A stretch of DNA of 5,577 nt, taken from NCBI GenBank assembly GCA_027001895.1, contig JALTLP010000132.1, positions 1-5,577 on the forward strand, given 5' to 3'. The number at the start of each line of letters is the position of its first letter. Position 1 is the stretch's first letter. A program made the translations under genes and the position numbers. The notes under the pieces were generated by a model. The model was not told the DNA's origin. It saw only the letters and a program-made list of their open reading frames with translations, and ran no database searches. Positions 1 through 5,577 of this stretch are shown here, one piece after another. The DNA is from Chromatiales bacterium (GTDB taxonomy: Bacteria > Pseudomonadota > Gammaproteobacteria > UBA6429 > Thiohalophilaceae).

Positions 1-357
1 TAACTCATTCGGAAAATATGGCTTTAAAATAAAATCATCTGCACCGGCTTCAAGAATTTCATCAACACTCGTGTCTTTTTCATCACCTATTAAGATAACA
101 GGAAGATGTTTCCATTTAGGATGTTTACGTATTTTTTCTATAAAATCATGCGTGTTGGAGTAGTTAAGTTTAGCGTGAATTAAAATTAAATGCGGTGGCA
201 GCATCACTTCAAAAATTTTACTGATATGTTTTTCTGAATACGCGATTGCAACTTTGTAACCTTCTCGGTGTAAAAGGTATTCAACAAGGCTTGCGCTGAA
301 CTCGTCGTTTTCTATGACCAGGACTGAACTGTATAAAACCTGATGTGGGTGTGGCAT
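1..357 (-). CDS. Response regulator-like protein, N-terminal receiver domain (partial; 3' end outside window)
   Basis: The first 119 residues form a CheY-like receiver fold, which normally takes a phosphoryl group from a histidine kinase. The visible pattern is a first strand SVLVIENDEF (residues 11-20), a third strand HLILIHAKL (56-64), LPVILIGDE (85-93) and a final AGADDFILKP (104-113). The acidic pocket is E16/N17 and the conserved Lys is K112. Aligned to E. coli CheY without gaps from strand 3 to strand 4, the phosphoacceptor Asp57 position is His61 and the Thr87 position is Gly91. It is therefore probably a degenerate receiver that is not phosphorylated in the usual way. The ATG at 357-355 follows an AAAGG at 367-363 with a five-base spacer. 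The C-terminal part and any output domain lie outside the window, so the role stays open. It is 180 bases downstream of dam on the same strand. Confidence 0.85.
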   Translation of the reverse strand, partial: MPHPHQVLYSSVLVIENDEFSASLVEYLLHREGYKVAIAYSEKHISKIFEVMLPPHLILIHAKLNYSNTHDFIEKIRKHPKWKHLPVILIGDEKDTSVDEILEAGADDFILKPYFPNEL

Positions 358-537
358 AAGTGCCTTTAACCTCTTAACTGCATTTAGGCATCCTGGCACA
401 TTTCTGGGGTATCCACTGTTAATTACTGTATCGGCACACGAACTCACCGGCTTTAGTAGAAACTGGACAAAATACGCTAATAATTAGCTATAGGGTGGCT
501 CGAAGAAGAGGTTGTAACATATTGATATTATTGTATT
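358..537. other. Intergenic spacer between dam and the receiver gene
   Basis: No gene is visible in these 180 bases. There is no GC-rich hairpin followed by a T run after the dam stop, so read-through from dam into the receiver gene is possible. The spacer holds a 13-base palindrome (476-488) and the AAAGG ribosome-binding site of the receiver gene. No convincing -35/-10 pair was found. Confidence 0.5.
476..488. repeat. Perfect 13-base palindrome, possible operator
   Basis: GCTAATAATTAGC has 6-base arms around one central base. It lies about 120 bases upstream of the receiver-gene start in a spacer that should hold its promoter. Size and symmetry fit a binding site for a dimeric regulator, but AT-rich palindromes of this length also arise by chance. 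No second copy was noticed in the window. Confidence 0.25.
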
Positions 538-1350
538 TTATGTAAAAAGCACGAGTAATTCGCCGGCTGTATCGCGTTTATTTCCATTACAACTGATATG
601 GCGCTGCACTTTAAATCTGGTAATCTTTTGCGCTCTATTATAGGTTTTTAAAGTAAACGAAGTGTTGTGGTTGGAGATTAAAACCGGCACACCTTTATCG
701 GCAACGCGTCCAGCGAGTAGAGCAAGCGATTGTTGTTGTTCGTTGCTAAAACCGCCTGCGCTATACTGGGTGAAATTTGCCGATGGGCTAAGGGGAGCAT
801 AGGGTGGATCGCAGTAAATAACATCACCTTTACGAGCCTGTTGCATAACCTGTGAATAGTCCTGATGTACAAACTGGGCATTTTTTGCCTTTTTATAAAA
901 GGCCAGCATTTCTTTTTCGGGGAAGTATGGCTTTTTGTAACGACCAAATGGTACGTTATAACCTCCTTTTAAATTATAACGGCACAAACCGTTGTAACCG
1001 TGACGGTTTAAATACAGGAACAGGGCAGACTTTTTTTTAACTGAACGACTATTATTAAACTGTCGGCGTAGCTCATAATAAGCTTCTTCATTATTATATT
1101 TCTGGCTGAAGTAAGGTTTACAGTATTTTATAAAGGCCACACCTTCTGACTTTAAAATATTATACAGGTTTATAAGGTCGGCATTACTGTCAGAAAGCAG
1201 GTAGTGTTTATAATCCGTATTTAAGAATACCGCGCAGGAACCGGCGAAGGGTTCTATTAACCGGTTTCCTTCTGGCAACATCTTCTGAATTTTATCAATT
1301 ATACGGAACTTGTTTCCTGCCCATTTTAAAAAAGGTTTGTTTTTAAGCAT
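538..1350 (-). CDS. dam: DNA adenine methylase Dam (GATC N6-adenine)
   Basis: This 270-residue protein transfers a methyl group from S-adenosylmethionine to the adenine of GATC, and in gammaproteobacteria it serves mismatch-repair strand choice, replication timing and gene control. The N-terminal motif FLKWAGNK spans residues 7-14, the AdoMet motif EPFAGSCAVF 33-42 and the catalytic DPPY 181-184, at the same positions as in E. coli Dam (278 residues). DNA-recognition residues known from the E. coli structure (K9, Y119, N120, L122, R124, P134, R137, Y138) are all present, so GATC specificity is very likely. Two AdoMet-site positions differ from E. coli: N13 for Gly and C38 for the second motif Gly. 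The ATG gives an N-terminus matching E. coli Dam, but no Shine-Dalgarno is visible within 20 bases. Only 14 bases separate it from the argA stop, so it is probably co-transcribed and translated at a low rate. No restriction partner is nearby. Confidence 0.96.
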   Translation of the reverse strand: MLKNKPFLKWAGNKFRIIDKIQKMLPEGNRLIEPFAGSCAVFLNTDYKHYLLSDSNADLINLYNILKSEGVAFIKYCKPYFSQKYNNEEAYYELRRQFNNSRSVKKKSALFLYLNRHGYNGLCRYNLKGGYNVPFGRYKKPYFPEKEMLAFYKKAKNAQFVHQDYSQVMQQARKGDVIYCDPPYAPLSPSANFTQYSAGGFSNEQQQSLALLAGRVADKGVPVLISNHNTSFTLKTYNRAQKITRFKVQRHISCNGNKRDTAGELLVLFT

Positions 1351-1364
1351 ATGGTTTTATACGG

Positions 1365-2699
1365 TTATAATATATCGTTTTTAACAAACATTTTAGAGTT
1401 GCGCTGGTAATTGTATAACTGGCGACGTTTTAGCGGTAGTGTTTTAATGTCTTTTGGTTTAAAACCACGCTCCTTGAACCATTGTGAGGTTCGGGTAGTA
1501 AGAACAAACATGGATGTCAGTCCGAGTTGCTTTGCATGTTGCTGTATTGATTTAAACAGTGTTTCACCACGACCCTGATTCTGATAGTCCGGGTGGATTG
1601 CAAAGCAGGAAAGCTCGCCAATTTTTTCTTTAATAAACGGAAAGAAGGCGGCACAGCCAATTATCGTTGCATCCCGCTCGATAACAGTAAACATTGAAAT
1701 TTCCATTTCCAGATTTTCGCGTGAACGCTTTACAAGTATACCTTCAGCTTCGAGTGGCTGAATAAGTTCTATCAGGCTGGCAATATCATCAATGTTAGCC
1801 TGGCGAATAACTTCAAAGTTATTTGCAGATATCAGAGAACCACAGCCATCACGGGTAAACAGTTCGGTGAGCAGTCCGCCGTCAATATGCCGGTCGATAA
1901 GGTGGCAACGTGGCACATTGGCATTAACTGCTTTAACTGCATTTTTTACACAGCGCTGTGTGCTGTCAGACATTTTTGTTTTACTGTTAACAAGTTTTTC
2001 GGCATCGTCCGGCAGTAATTCACGTATCAGTTGATTGCGATTATTGGTTATACCCTTGTCATTAATTAAATATACAAGCTTGTCGGCATGCATCTGGCTG
2101 GCGATATCAGCAGCGAGGTCACGTGCGTTTAAGTTAAATACTTCGCCTGTTGGCGAATAGCCTATCGGCGGAATTAAAACCAGATTGTTTTGTTCCAGCA
2201 TGGATTTAATCGTGCCGGTTGCAATTTTGCGGACTTCCCCGGTGTGCTGATAATCAATGCCATCGCGGATACCCAGTGGTTTGGCTGTAATAAAATTGCC
2301 TGAACTGATATGTACTGTTTTACCGGCTGTCATCGAATTGGCCAATCCCATGGATAATAACGCTTCGATATCAACCCGAACACGGCTGGCAGCATCAATA
2401 ACACAATCAAGCGCAACATCATTGGTAATTCTAAGACCGTTAACAATTTTAATTTCTCCGCCGAGCTTTTTCAGGCGGGCTTCTATTTGCGGGCGTGCAC
2501 CATGTACCAGTACAAGTTTTACGCCAAGGCTGTGAAGCAAGATAATATCCTGAACCAGTGGTGTAAACTGGGTGTCTGTCAGTAACTCACCACCAAATGA
2601 AATAACAAAGGTTTTATTTCTGAAGGCATTAATATACGGTGTTGACTGGCGGAACCAGTCAATAAAATGATCCTGTGAATTAGAAGTATTTTTTTCCAC
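1365..2699 (-). CDS. argA: N-acetylglutamate synthase (amino-acid acetyltransferase)
   Basis: The enzyme makes N-acetylglutamate from glutamate and acetyl-CoA in the cytoplasm, the first step of arginine biosynthesis. At 444 residues it matches the classical ArgA length (443 in E. coli). Residues 1 to about 290 are an amino-acid-kinase fold that typically binds arginine for feedback inhibition. Landmarks are FVISFGGE (31-38), HGARPQIEA (66-74), SGNFITAKPLG (133-143) and DYQHTGEVR (149-157). Residues from about 296 form the GNAT acetyltransferase domain, with REQ-like RENLEMEI (327-334), CFAIHPDYQNQGRGE (365-379, the acetyl-CoA pyrophosphate loop) and the family-typical end RRQLYNYQRNSK (425-436). 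The start is a GTG at 2699-2697. An in-frame TAG lies 27 bases upstream and no ATG lies between, so the start is well constrained. A weak AGG lies 10 bases upstream. The 38-base gap after the ygiM-like stop can fold (see 2710-2745). No other arg gene is in the window. Confidence 0.97.
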   Translation of the reverse strand: MEKNTSNSQDHFIDWFRQSTPYINAFRNKTFVISFGGELLTDTQFTPLVQDIILLHSLGVKLVLVHGARPQIEARLKKLGGEIKIVNGLRITNDVALDCVIDAASRVRVDIEALLSMGLANSMTAGKTVHISSGNFITAKPLGIRDGIDYQHTGEVRKIATGTIKSMLEQNNLVLIPPIGYSPTGEVFNLNARDLAADIASQMHADKLVYLINDKGITNNRNQLIRELLPDDAEKLVNSKTKMSDSTQRCVKNAVKAVNANVPRCHLIDRHIDGGLLTELFTRDGCGSLISANNFEVIRQANIDDIASLIELIQPLEAEGILVKRSRENLEMEISMFTVIERDATIIGCAAFFPFIKEKIGELSCFAIHPDYQNQGRGETLFKSIQQHAKQLGLTSMFVLTTRTSQWFKERGFKPKDIKTLPLKRRQLYNYQRNSKMFVKNDIL

Positions 2700-2709
2700 C
2701 GTAAATATG

Positions 2710-2745
2710 CCTGGTTGTTTTACTGGCTAAACAGCTTTTACCAGG
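2710..2745 (-). promoter_or_regulatory. Possible RNA switch coupling the ygiM stop to argA translation
   Basis: In the minus-strand mRNA the sequence CCUGGU (2745-2740, overlapping the ygiM-like stop UAA at 2740-2738) can pair over six bases with ACCAGG (2715-2710), which contains the only AGG before the argA GTG. The same CUGG can instead join a local hairpin: CUGGUAAA (2744-2737) with UUUAGCCAG (2731-2723), eight pairs with one bulged G and a five-base loop. The two pairings exclude each other. No U-run follows, so it is not an intrinsic terminator. A role in translational coupling is my inference. Confidence 0.35.
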
Positions 2746-3388
2746 TAGATTTTGGTTTAAAACGAATTTTTGGAATAACCAGTCCAAGTAAAATGCCACC
2801 AAGCAGAACAGCCGCCCCGGCAATAAACCATTCACGGTTAGCCTGATCTTTTAGTACCTGATTTTCCTGATGAATCATTTGTAAATCTTTTTCCAGTTTT
2901 ACATTTTCCTGTTGCAGGTTGCGGTTTTCTTTATCAAGTAGAATAGGCTTGGCTGCTACTTTTGATAAACGTGCCAGCTCGGCTTCAAGTGAGCTGGATT
3001 TTGCTGTTAAAGAATTTTTGCTGTTGCTAAGTTCTTTTTTCTCTTTACGCAATTCGTTACGTTCTTTTTTTACAGCGGCAAGTTGTGCTTTGTACTTTTC
3101 GAGTTGCTTCTCGGCTCGGGCCAGTTTATCGGCAGCAATCGGTTCAGGAATCAGGTATTGGCTTCGTACCCAGCCTTCGGTTCCATCTTCTGTTTTAACA
3201 TGGGTGTAACCATTTTCAGTTTGTTCGATTACTTCCAGTTTAGTACCGCTTTCGAGAGCACGAATAATCTGAAACTGGGTTCCCTGTCCGGTGCGTAGCG
3301 TGATACGCAGTTTGTCACTGACATACTGTGTTTCTGCGTAGGCAGTGGATGAGGTAATAAGTAAAAAAATGATAATTAAATGCTTCAT
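2738..3388 (-). CDS. YgiM-like SH3 domain protein (TIGR04211 type), signal peptide and C-terminal membrane anchor
   Basis: This 216-residue envelope protein has the YgiM/TIGR04211 architecture. A signal peptide covers residues 1-18 (hydrophobic core LIIIFLLITSS, cut likely after TAYA). A bacterial SH3 domain covers about 20-80 (YVSDKLRITLRTGQGTQF at 22-39, GWVRSQYL at 72-79). A long charged coiled coil rich in Lys, Glu and Leu runs from about 85 to 185. A single membrane helix, WFIAGAAVLLGGILLGLVIP (187-206), is followed by a basic tail. The SH3 domain should sit in the periplasm, with the protein held by its C-terminal helix. E. coli YgiM (206 residues) has the same layout and its exact role is poorly defined; a cell-wall role is a guess from the SH3b fold. 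The ATG has a good GGAAAG seven bases upstream. It is the first gene of the cluster with argA and dam. Confidence 0.9.
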   Translation of the reverse strand: MKHLIIIFLLITSSTAYAETQYVSDKLRITLRTGQGTQFQIIRALESGTKLEVIEQTENGYTHVKTEDGTEGWVRSQYLIPEPIAADKLARAEKQLEKYKAQLAAVKKERNELRKEKKELSNSKNSLTAKSSSLEAELARLSKVAAKPILLDKENRNLQQENVKLEKDLQMIHQENQVLKDQANREWFIAGAAVLLGGILLGLVIPKIRFKPKSTW

Positions 3389-3395
3389 AAGCGTT

Positions 3396-3401
3396 CTTTC
3401 C
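3396..3401 (-). promoter_or_regulatory. Ribosome-binding site of the ygiM-like gene
   Basis: GGAAAG lies seven bases upstream of the ATG at 3388-3386. It is the best Shine-Dalgarno in the ygiM-argA-dam cluster and supports this start over the upstream in-frame shadows. Confidence 0.65.
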
Positions 3402-3455
3402 AGGATTAATTTTGTAGGTAATATTGGTTACTGAAATGGTTAAATTTATGTTATC

Positions 3456-3484
3456 AATATATAACCATAAGATCCTGAAAGCAA
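3456..3484 (-). promoter_or_regulatory. Candidate sigma-70 promoter for the ygiM-argA-dam cluster, with a GATC in the spacer
   Basis: On the minus strand TTGCTT (3484-3479) and TATATT (3461-3456) are separated by 17 bases. The -10 box matches the consensus in five of six positions and the -35 box in three. Transcription would start about 60 bases before the ygiM-like ATG. The spacer contains a Dam target GATC at 3471-3474. The assignment is by eye and an AT-rich spacer offers other options. Confidence 0.4.
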
Positions 3485-3601
3485 GTAATGACAACATGAA
3501 ATTGTTAACTGTCTCAATAGTTTAAGAGATAAGCTGGTGATATTGGATGAAGCCTGAGAAAGTTGTCGGTGGCATGTCGCAGGTTTACATCTGCACCAAT
3601 G

Positions 3602-3837
3602 TTAAAATTGTGGTAGCTGGGGGAATAATGAATGCTGTTCGGTGTCGGAAAGTAGTTGCAGTGTGTATAAAATCTCTATGCCTTTAAATGTATTTTGTCT
3701 AATTCTGGTCGAAATATTGTTTTCTGGATCAGAATCAAAATCATCTGGACGAAGTAATAGTTTAACCTGAAGCCTGTGGCAAAATCATAGGCACGATCTC
3801 CACAGATACGAATCTTATTTCTTTTTACCTGATAAAT
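3602..3837 (-). pseudogene. Possible C-terminal remnant of a frameshifted gene, unidentified
   Basis: Two overlapping minus-strand frames stay open here without any ATG, GTG or TTG start that would make a normal gene. One runs from 3837 and includes IRICGDRAYDFATGF. The other runs from 3784 to the stop at 3604-3602 and includes LLRPDDFDSDPENN, then RIRQNTFKGIEILYTLQLLS and the end LFPQLPQF. Adding one base near 3769-3771 would join them into about 78 residues of protein-like sequence (GDRAYDFATGF followed directly by QVKLLLRPDDF). This fits a fragment damaged by a one-base deletion. I do not recognise the family. The alternative is chance openness in non-coding DNA, since the first frame also continues past one TAG to 3514. 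Confidence 0.3.
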
Positions 3838-3894
3838 TCAGCAATAAACAAATTGTTTGCTGGATGAAGATATGAATGTGGAAAAATTACAGGC

Positions 3895-3932
3895 AAAAAA
3901 AACAGTAGCAACATTACAGTTGCTACTGTTTT
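3895..3932 (-). terminator. Strong rho-independent terminator of the porin gene
   Basis: A perfect 14-base-pair inverted repeat (3899-3912 with 3919-3932, core ACAGTAGCAAC / GTTGCTACTGT) has a six-base loop. On the minus strand it is followed by an unbroken run of eight T (3902-3895). It begins nine bases after the porin stop codon. The stem is only moderately GC-rich but long and perfect, so it should insulate the porin transcript from the downstream cluster. Confidence 0.92.
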
Positions 3933-3940
3933 AAGCTTCT

Positions 3941-5002
3941 TTAGAATTTATAGATTAAGCCTAAAGATAATGCGCCTGGGTTACCACCGGTTCGGGTTTT
4001 GACTTCGTCACCGTGGCCACCATCTACAGCCTGAAATTTTGCATTTGTATCATTATCTGTCGAACCGTATGCAACATAAACACTGGCTTTTTTATCCAGT
4101 TTATGGAACACGCCTAAAGCAACCTTTGTTGCGCTGGTATCCGTTGTACCGTCAGCATCATCGGCAACCAGGTATTGGGCGCGGATATCTGTCTTCTTGT
4201 TGACCTTGAATTTAAGATTTAAACCAGTTGCATCACGCTTCCACTCTGTCACAGTATCTGAATCGATAGATTCATAGAAAGCACCTACCTGTACGCTGCC
4301 AAACTTATATTTTGCTCCAACACGAAGCGCATCACCATCAACCATTTTACTGTGTTTTTCCCACGATTCTGAAGCAACTCCCAGCCATAATGGGCCAGAC
4401 TTATAACGTAAAGAAATGCTGGTTACGGTTTTCTCATTGTTATCGTATTTGCCATCTGAACTTGTTTCCGGATCAACTGCATACATTGCATCTAAAGTAA
4501 AAGCATCTTTCTTAAAAGTGTACATGATAGCATTTTTTGCGCGTTCATTTAGCTGGTTACCTGACAGGTAGCTGGCACCCAGAATAGAACGACGTTCACC
4601 GACGCTGTCACCAAACAGGCCCCACTTAGAAGCAACTGTTTTGAATGGTGTATCATGTTGGCCAACGATAATACGTCCGAAATTACCCTTTAAACCTGCA
4701 AAAGTATTACGCCCAGCTAATGAACCACCACCTTCGTCAAAATTTATTTCAGTTTCGATTTGATAGACAAATTTTATATCGCCAGCTGGTAACTGACCTT
4801 TGAAACCAATGCGGCTTGAGTTGCTTGAAACCCCTGTACCATCAGTTGTAACTGCCGGATCGTCAGCATCGCTAGAGTCGATTGAAAGATGCACCTTGCC
4901 GTAAATTTCCAGTTTGTCGTCCAGAACTTTTGCAGCATATGCAGAAGTGGCTGGCAATAATAAACATGATGCAGTTGTTGCAGCGATTAATTTTTTGTTC
5001 AT
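3941..5002 (-). CDS. Outer-membrane porin, Gram-negative general porin type (Porin_4-like)
   Basis: This 353-residue protein is predicted to form a trimeric beta-barrel channel for small hydrophilic solutes in the outer membrane. Residues 1-23 are a signal peptide (MNKKLIAATT start, cut likely after SAYA). The mature part opens with a first strand LEIYGKVHLSID (31-42). Family-typical motifs follow: SSRIGFKG (62-69), AGRNTFAGLKGNFGRIIVGQ (96-115) and the constriction-loop region HDTPFKTVASKWGLFGD (116-132). The chain ends LSLGLIYKF, with the terminal Phe needed for Bam-dependent insertion. Alternating hydrophobic residues and Asp/Gly-rich loops run throughout. The start is the ATG at 5002-5000 with GGGAG five bases upstream; a TTG four codons earlier overlaps that site and is rejected. 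It is a single-gene unit closed by its own terminator. The 215-base upstream spacer is AT-rich with no clear promoter box by eye. Substrate preference cannot be read from the sequence. Confidence 0.93.
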   Translation of the reverse strand: MNKKLIAATTASCLLLPATSAYAAKVLDDKLEIYGKVHLSIDSSDADDPAVTTDGTGVSSNSSRIGFKGQLPAGDIKFVYQIETEINFDEGGGSLAGRNTFAGLKGNFGRIIVGQHDTPFKTVASKWGLFGDSVGERRSILGASYLSGNQLNERAKNAIMYTFKKDAFTLDAMYAVDPETSSDGKYDNNEKTVTSISLRYKSGPLWLGVASESWEKHSKMVDGDALRVGAKYKFGSVQVGAFYESIDSDTVTEWKRDATGLNLKFKVNKKTDIRAQYLVADDADGTTDTSATKVALGVFHKLDKKASVYVAYGSTDNDTNAKFQAVDGGHGDEVKTRTGGNPGALSLGLIYKF

Positions 5003-5007
5003 GAGTA

Positions 5008-5012
5008 CTCCC
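5008..5012 (-). promoter_or_regulatory. Ribosome-binding site deciding the porin start
   Basis: GGGAG sits five bases before the ATG at 5002-5000. An alternative TTG at 5014-5012 overlaps this site and would add four residues before the signal peptide, so the ATG is the better start. Confidence 0.75.
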
Positions 5013-5217
5013 AAAATAATATTGATAAATAGTTAACGATTAAGTGGGCGTAATCATCGTGTTTTGTTATGACATACTGTTTACATTATGGTTAAGCTTT
5101 TATTACAACATAAAAAGTTCAGAGATGTTTTTATTAGGGGGTGGGATAAAATAAGGTAATGAAGTCAGTGTTATTTAAAGTAATATTATTGACATAATTT
5201 GCCAGGTTTTATAGTTA

Positions 5218-5577
5218 TTATTTAGCACGTTTTAGCCATAGATCAGCCAGCTTTTTATCTTTTTTCAGACCGAACAATCCTTTTTGATAAGCTTCAGCCA
5301 GTGCAAGTGCAGATTGTTTATGGCCTTTCGTTGCGGCCTTGTACCACAGGGACAGGGCTTTTTTATTGTCAACTCGGGTACCGTTACCAAAGGCAAGCAT
5401 GACAGCCAGATTGTATTGTGAATCAAGGTGGCCATACTCTGCAGCCTGCTTCCACCAGTACAGGGCATCTTTTTTACTGGGATAACCAAACTTGCGACTC
5501 ATATACATACTGCCCAGGTTATAGGCGGCATCAACGCTGCCATAAAAGGCAGCACGTTTAAACCACTGCTTTGCCAG
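5218..5577 (-). CDS. Sel1-like repeat (TPR-type) protein, C-terminal part (5' end outside window)
   Basis: The reading frame is open to the window edge, so the 120 residues seen are the C-terminus of a longer protein and the internal ATG at 5508 is not the start. Three Sel1-like repeats of about 36 residues are visible. The first has AKQWFKRAAFYGSVDAAYNL, the second ALYWWKQAAEYGHLDSQYNL and the third ALSLWYKAATKGHKQSALAL. A partial fourth (LADLWLKRAK) ends the chain. Each shows the family pattern of W-x(3)-A-A-x(2)-G-x(3)-A/S-x-x-x-L. Such repeats form alpha-solenoids that hold partner proteins together, often in envelope or signalling complexes. Location and partner cannot be told without the N-terminus. 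No hairpin terminator is evident after the stop. Confidence 0.9.
   Translation of the reverse strand: MAKQWFKRAAFYGSVDAAYNLGSMYMSRKFGYPSKKDALYWWKQAAEYGHLDSQYNLAVMLAFGNGTRVDNKKALSLWYKAATKGHKQSALALAEAYQKGLFGLKKDKKLADLWLKRAK

Larger units (their letters stand above)
3389..3940. other. 552-base gap between the porin and the ygiM-like gene
   Basis: The gap holds, from the porin side, an intrinsic terminator (3895-3932), a stretch with long open minus-strand frames that may be a decayed gene (about 3514-3837), and the candidate promoter and ribosome-binding site of the ygiM-like gene (3396-3484). No tRNA-like, CRISPR-like or terminal-inverted-repeat structure was recognised. Three GATC sites (3471, 3727, 3795) fall in it, about the number expected by chance. 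Confidence 0.6.

Noticed and set aside
361..390. TGCCT...AGGCA pairing that could cover the receiver-gene ribosome-binding site
   Set aside because: Only five base pairs with a 20-base loop; too weak to call a regulatory structure.
2257..2535. Plus-strand open frame of 92 codons antisense to argA
   Set aside because: It is a shadow of the argA coding sequence, with no family resemblance and no start signals.
3315..3497. Minus-strand open frame of 60 codons over the ygiM-like start
   Set aside because: It overlaps the signal-peptide region of the ygiM-like gene in another frame, has no ribosome-binding site, and covers the predicted promoter.
3547..3687. Plus-strand open frame of 46 codons beginning MKPEKVVGGM
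   Set aside because: It has no good ribosome-binding site, an unusual Val/Cys-rich make-up, and lies antisense to the better minus-strand remnant; it cannot be supported as a gene.
5012..5014. TTG as an alternative porin start
   Set aside because: It overlaps the GGGAG ribosome-binding site of the downstream ATG and would put four extra residues before a normal signal peptide.
5189..5217. Plus-strand TTGACA at 5189-5194 followed by an AT-rich stretch
   Set aside because: No good -10 box lies at 16-18 bases and it would point antisense into the Sel1-repeat gene; most likely chance.

Overview
The window comes from a gammaproteobacterial chromosome of moderate to low GC (my rough estimate is near 40%). 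Four things point this way: a bifunctional kinase-fold/GNAT N-acetylglutamate synthase (ArgA) that aligns closely with the Escherichia coli enzyme, a Dam methylase with the E. coli residue numbering, a YgiM-type SH3 protein, and a 16-strand type outer-membrane porin ending in Phe. I cannot name a genus from sequence alone.

Every convincing gene is on the minus strand, so transcription runs from high to low coordinates. From right to left these are: the C-terminal part of a Sel1-repeat protein (5218 to beyond 5577); a 215-base spacer; a porin (3941-5002) closed by a strong intrinsic terminator (3895-3932); a 552-base gap with a possible decayed gene (about 3602-3837) and a candidate promoter (3456-3484); a tight cluster ygiM-like, argA, dam (3388 down to 538) with gaps of 38 and 14 bases; a 180-base spacer; and the N-terminal part of a response-regulator-like protein (357 to before 1).

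The ygiM-argA-dam cluster is probably one transcript. It joins an envelope SH3/coiled-coil membrane protein, the first enzyme of arginine synthesis and the GATC adenine methylase, which have no obvious shared pathway. Three details suggest tuned expression. A GATC site lies in the spacer of the predicted promoter. The ygiM stop codon sits in an RNA hairpin that competes with pairing to the argA ribosome-binding region. dam has no visible Shine-Dalgarno sequence.

The clearest oddity is the receiver domain at the left edge. An almost gapless alignment to CheY puts His where the phosphorylated Asp should be and Gly where the conserved Thr/Ser should be, so it is probably a pseudo-receiver. I found no complete new defence, mobile or CRISPR system. 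No tRNA, rRNA, CRISPR array or intact insertion sequence was seen.
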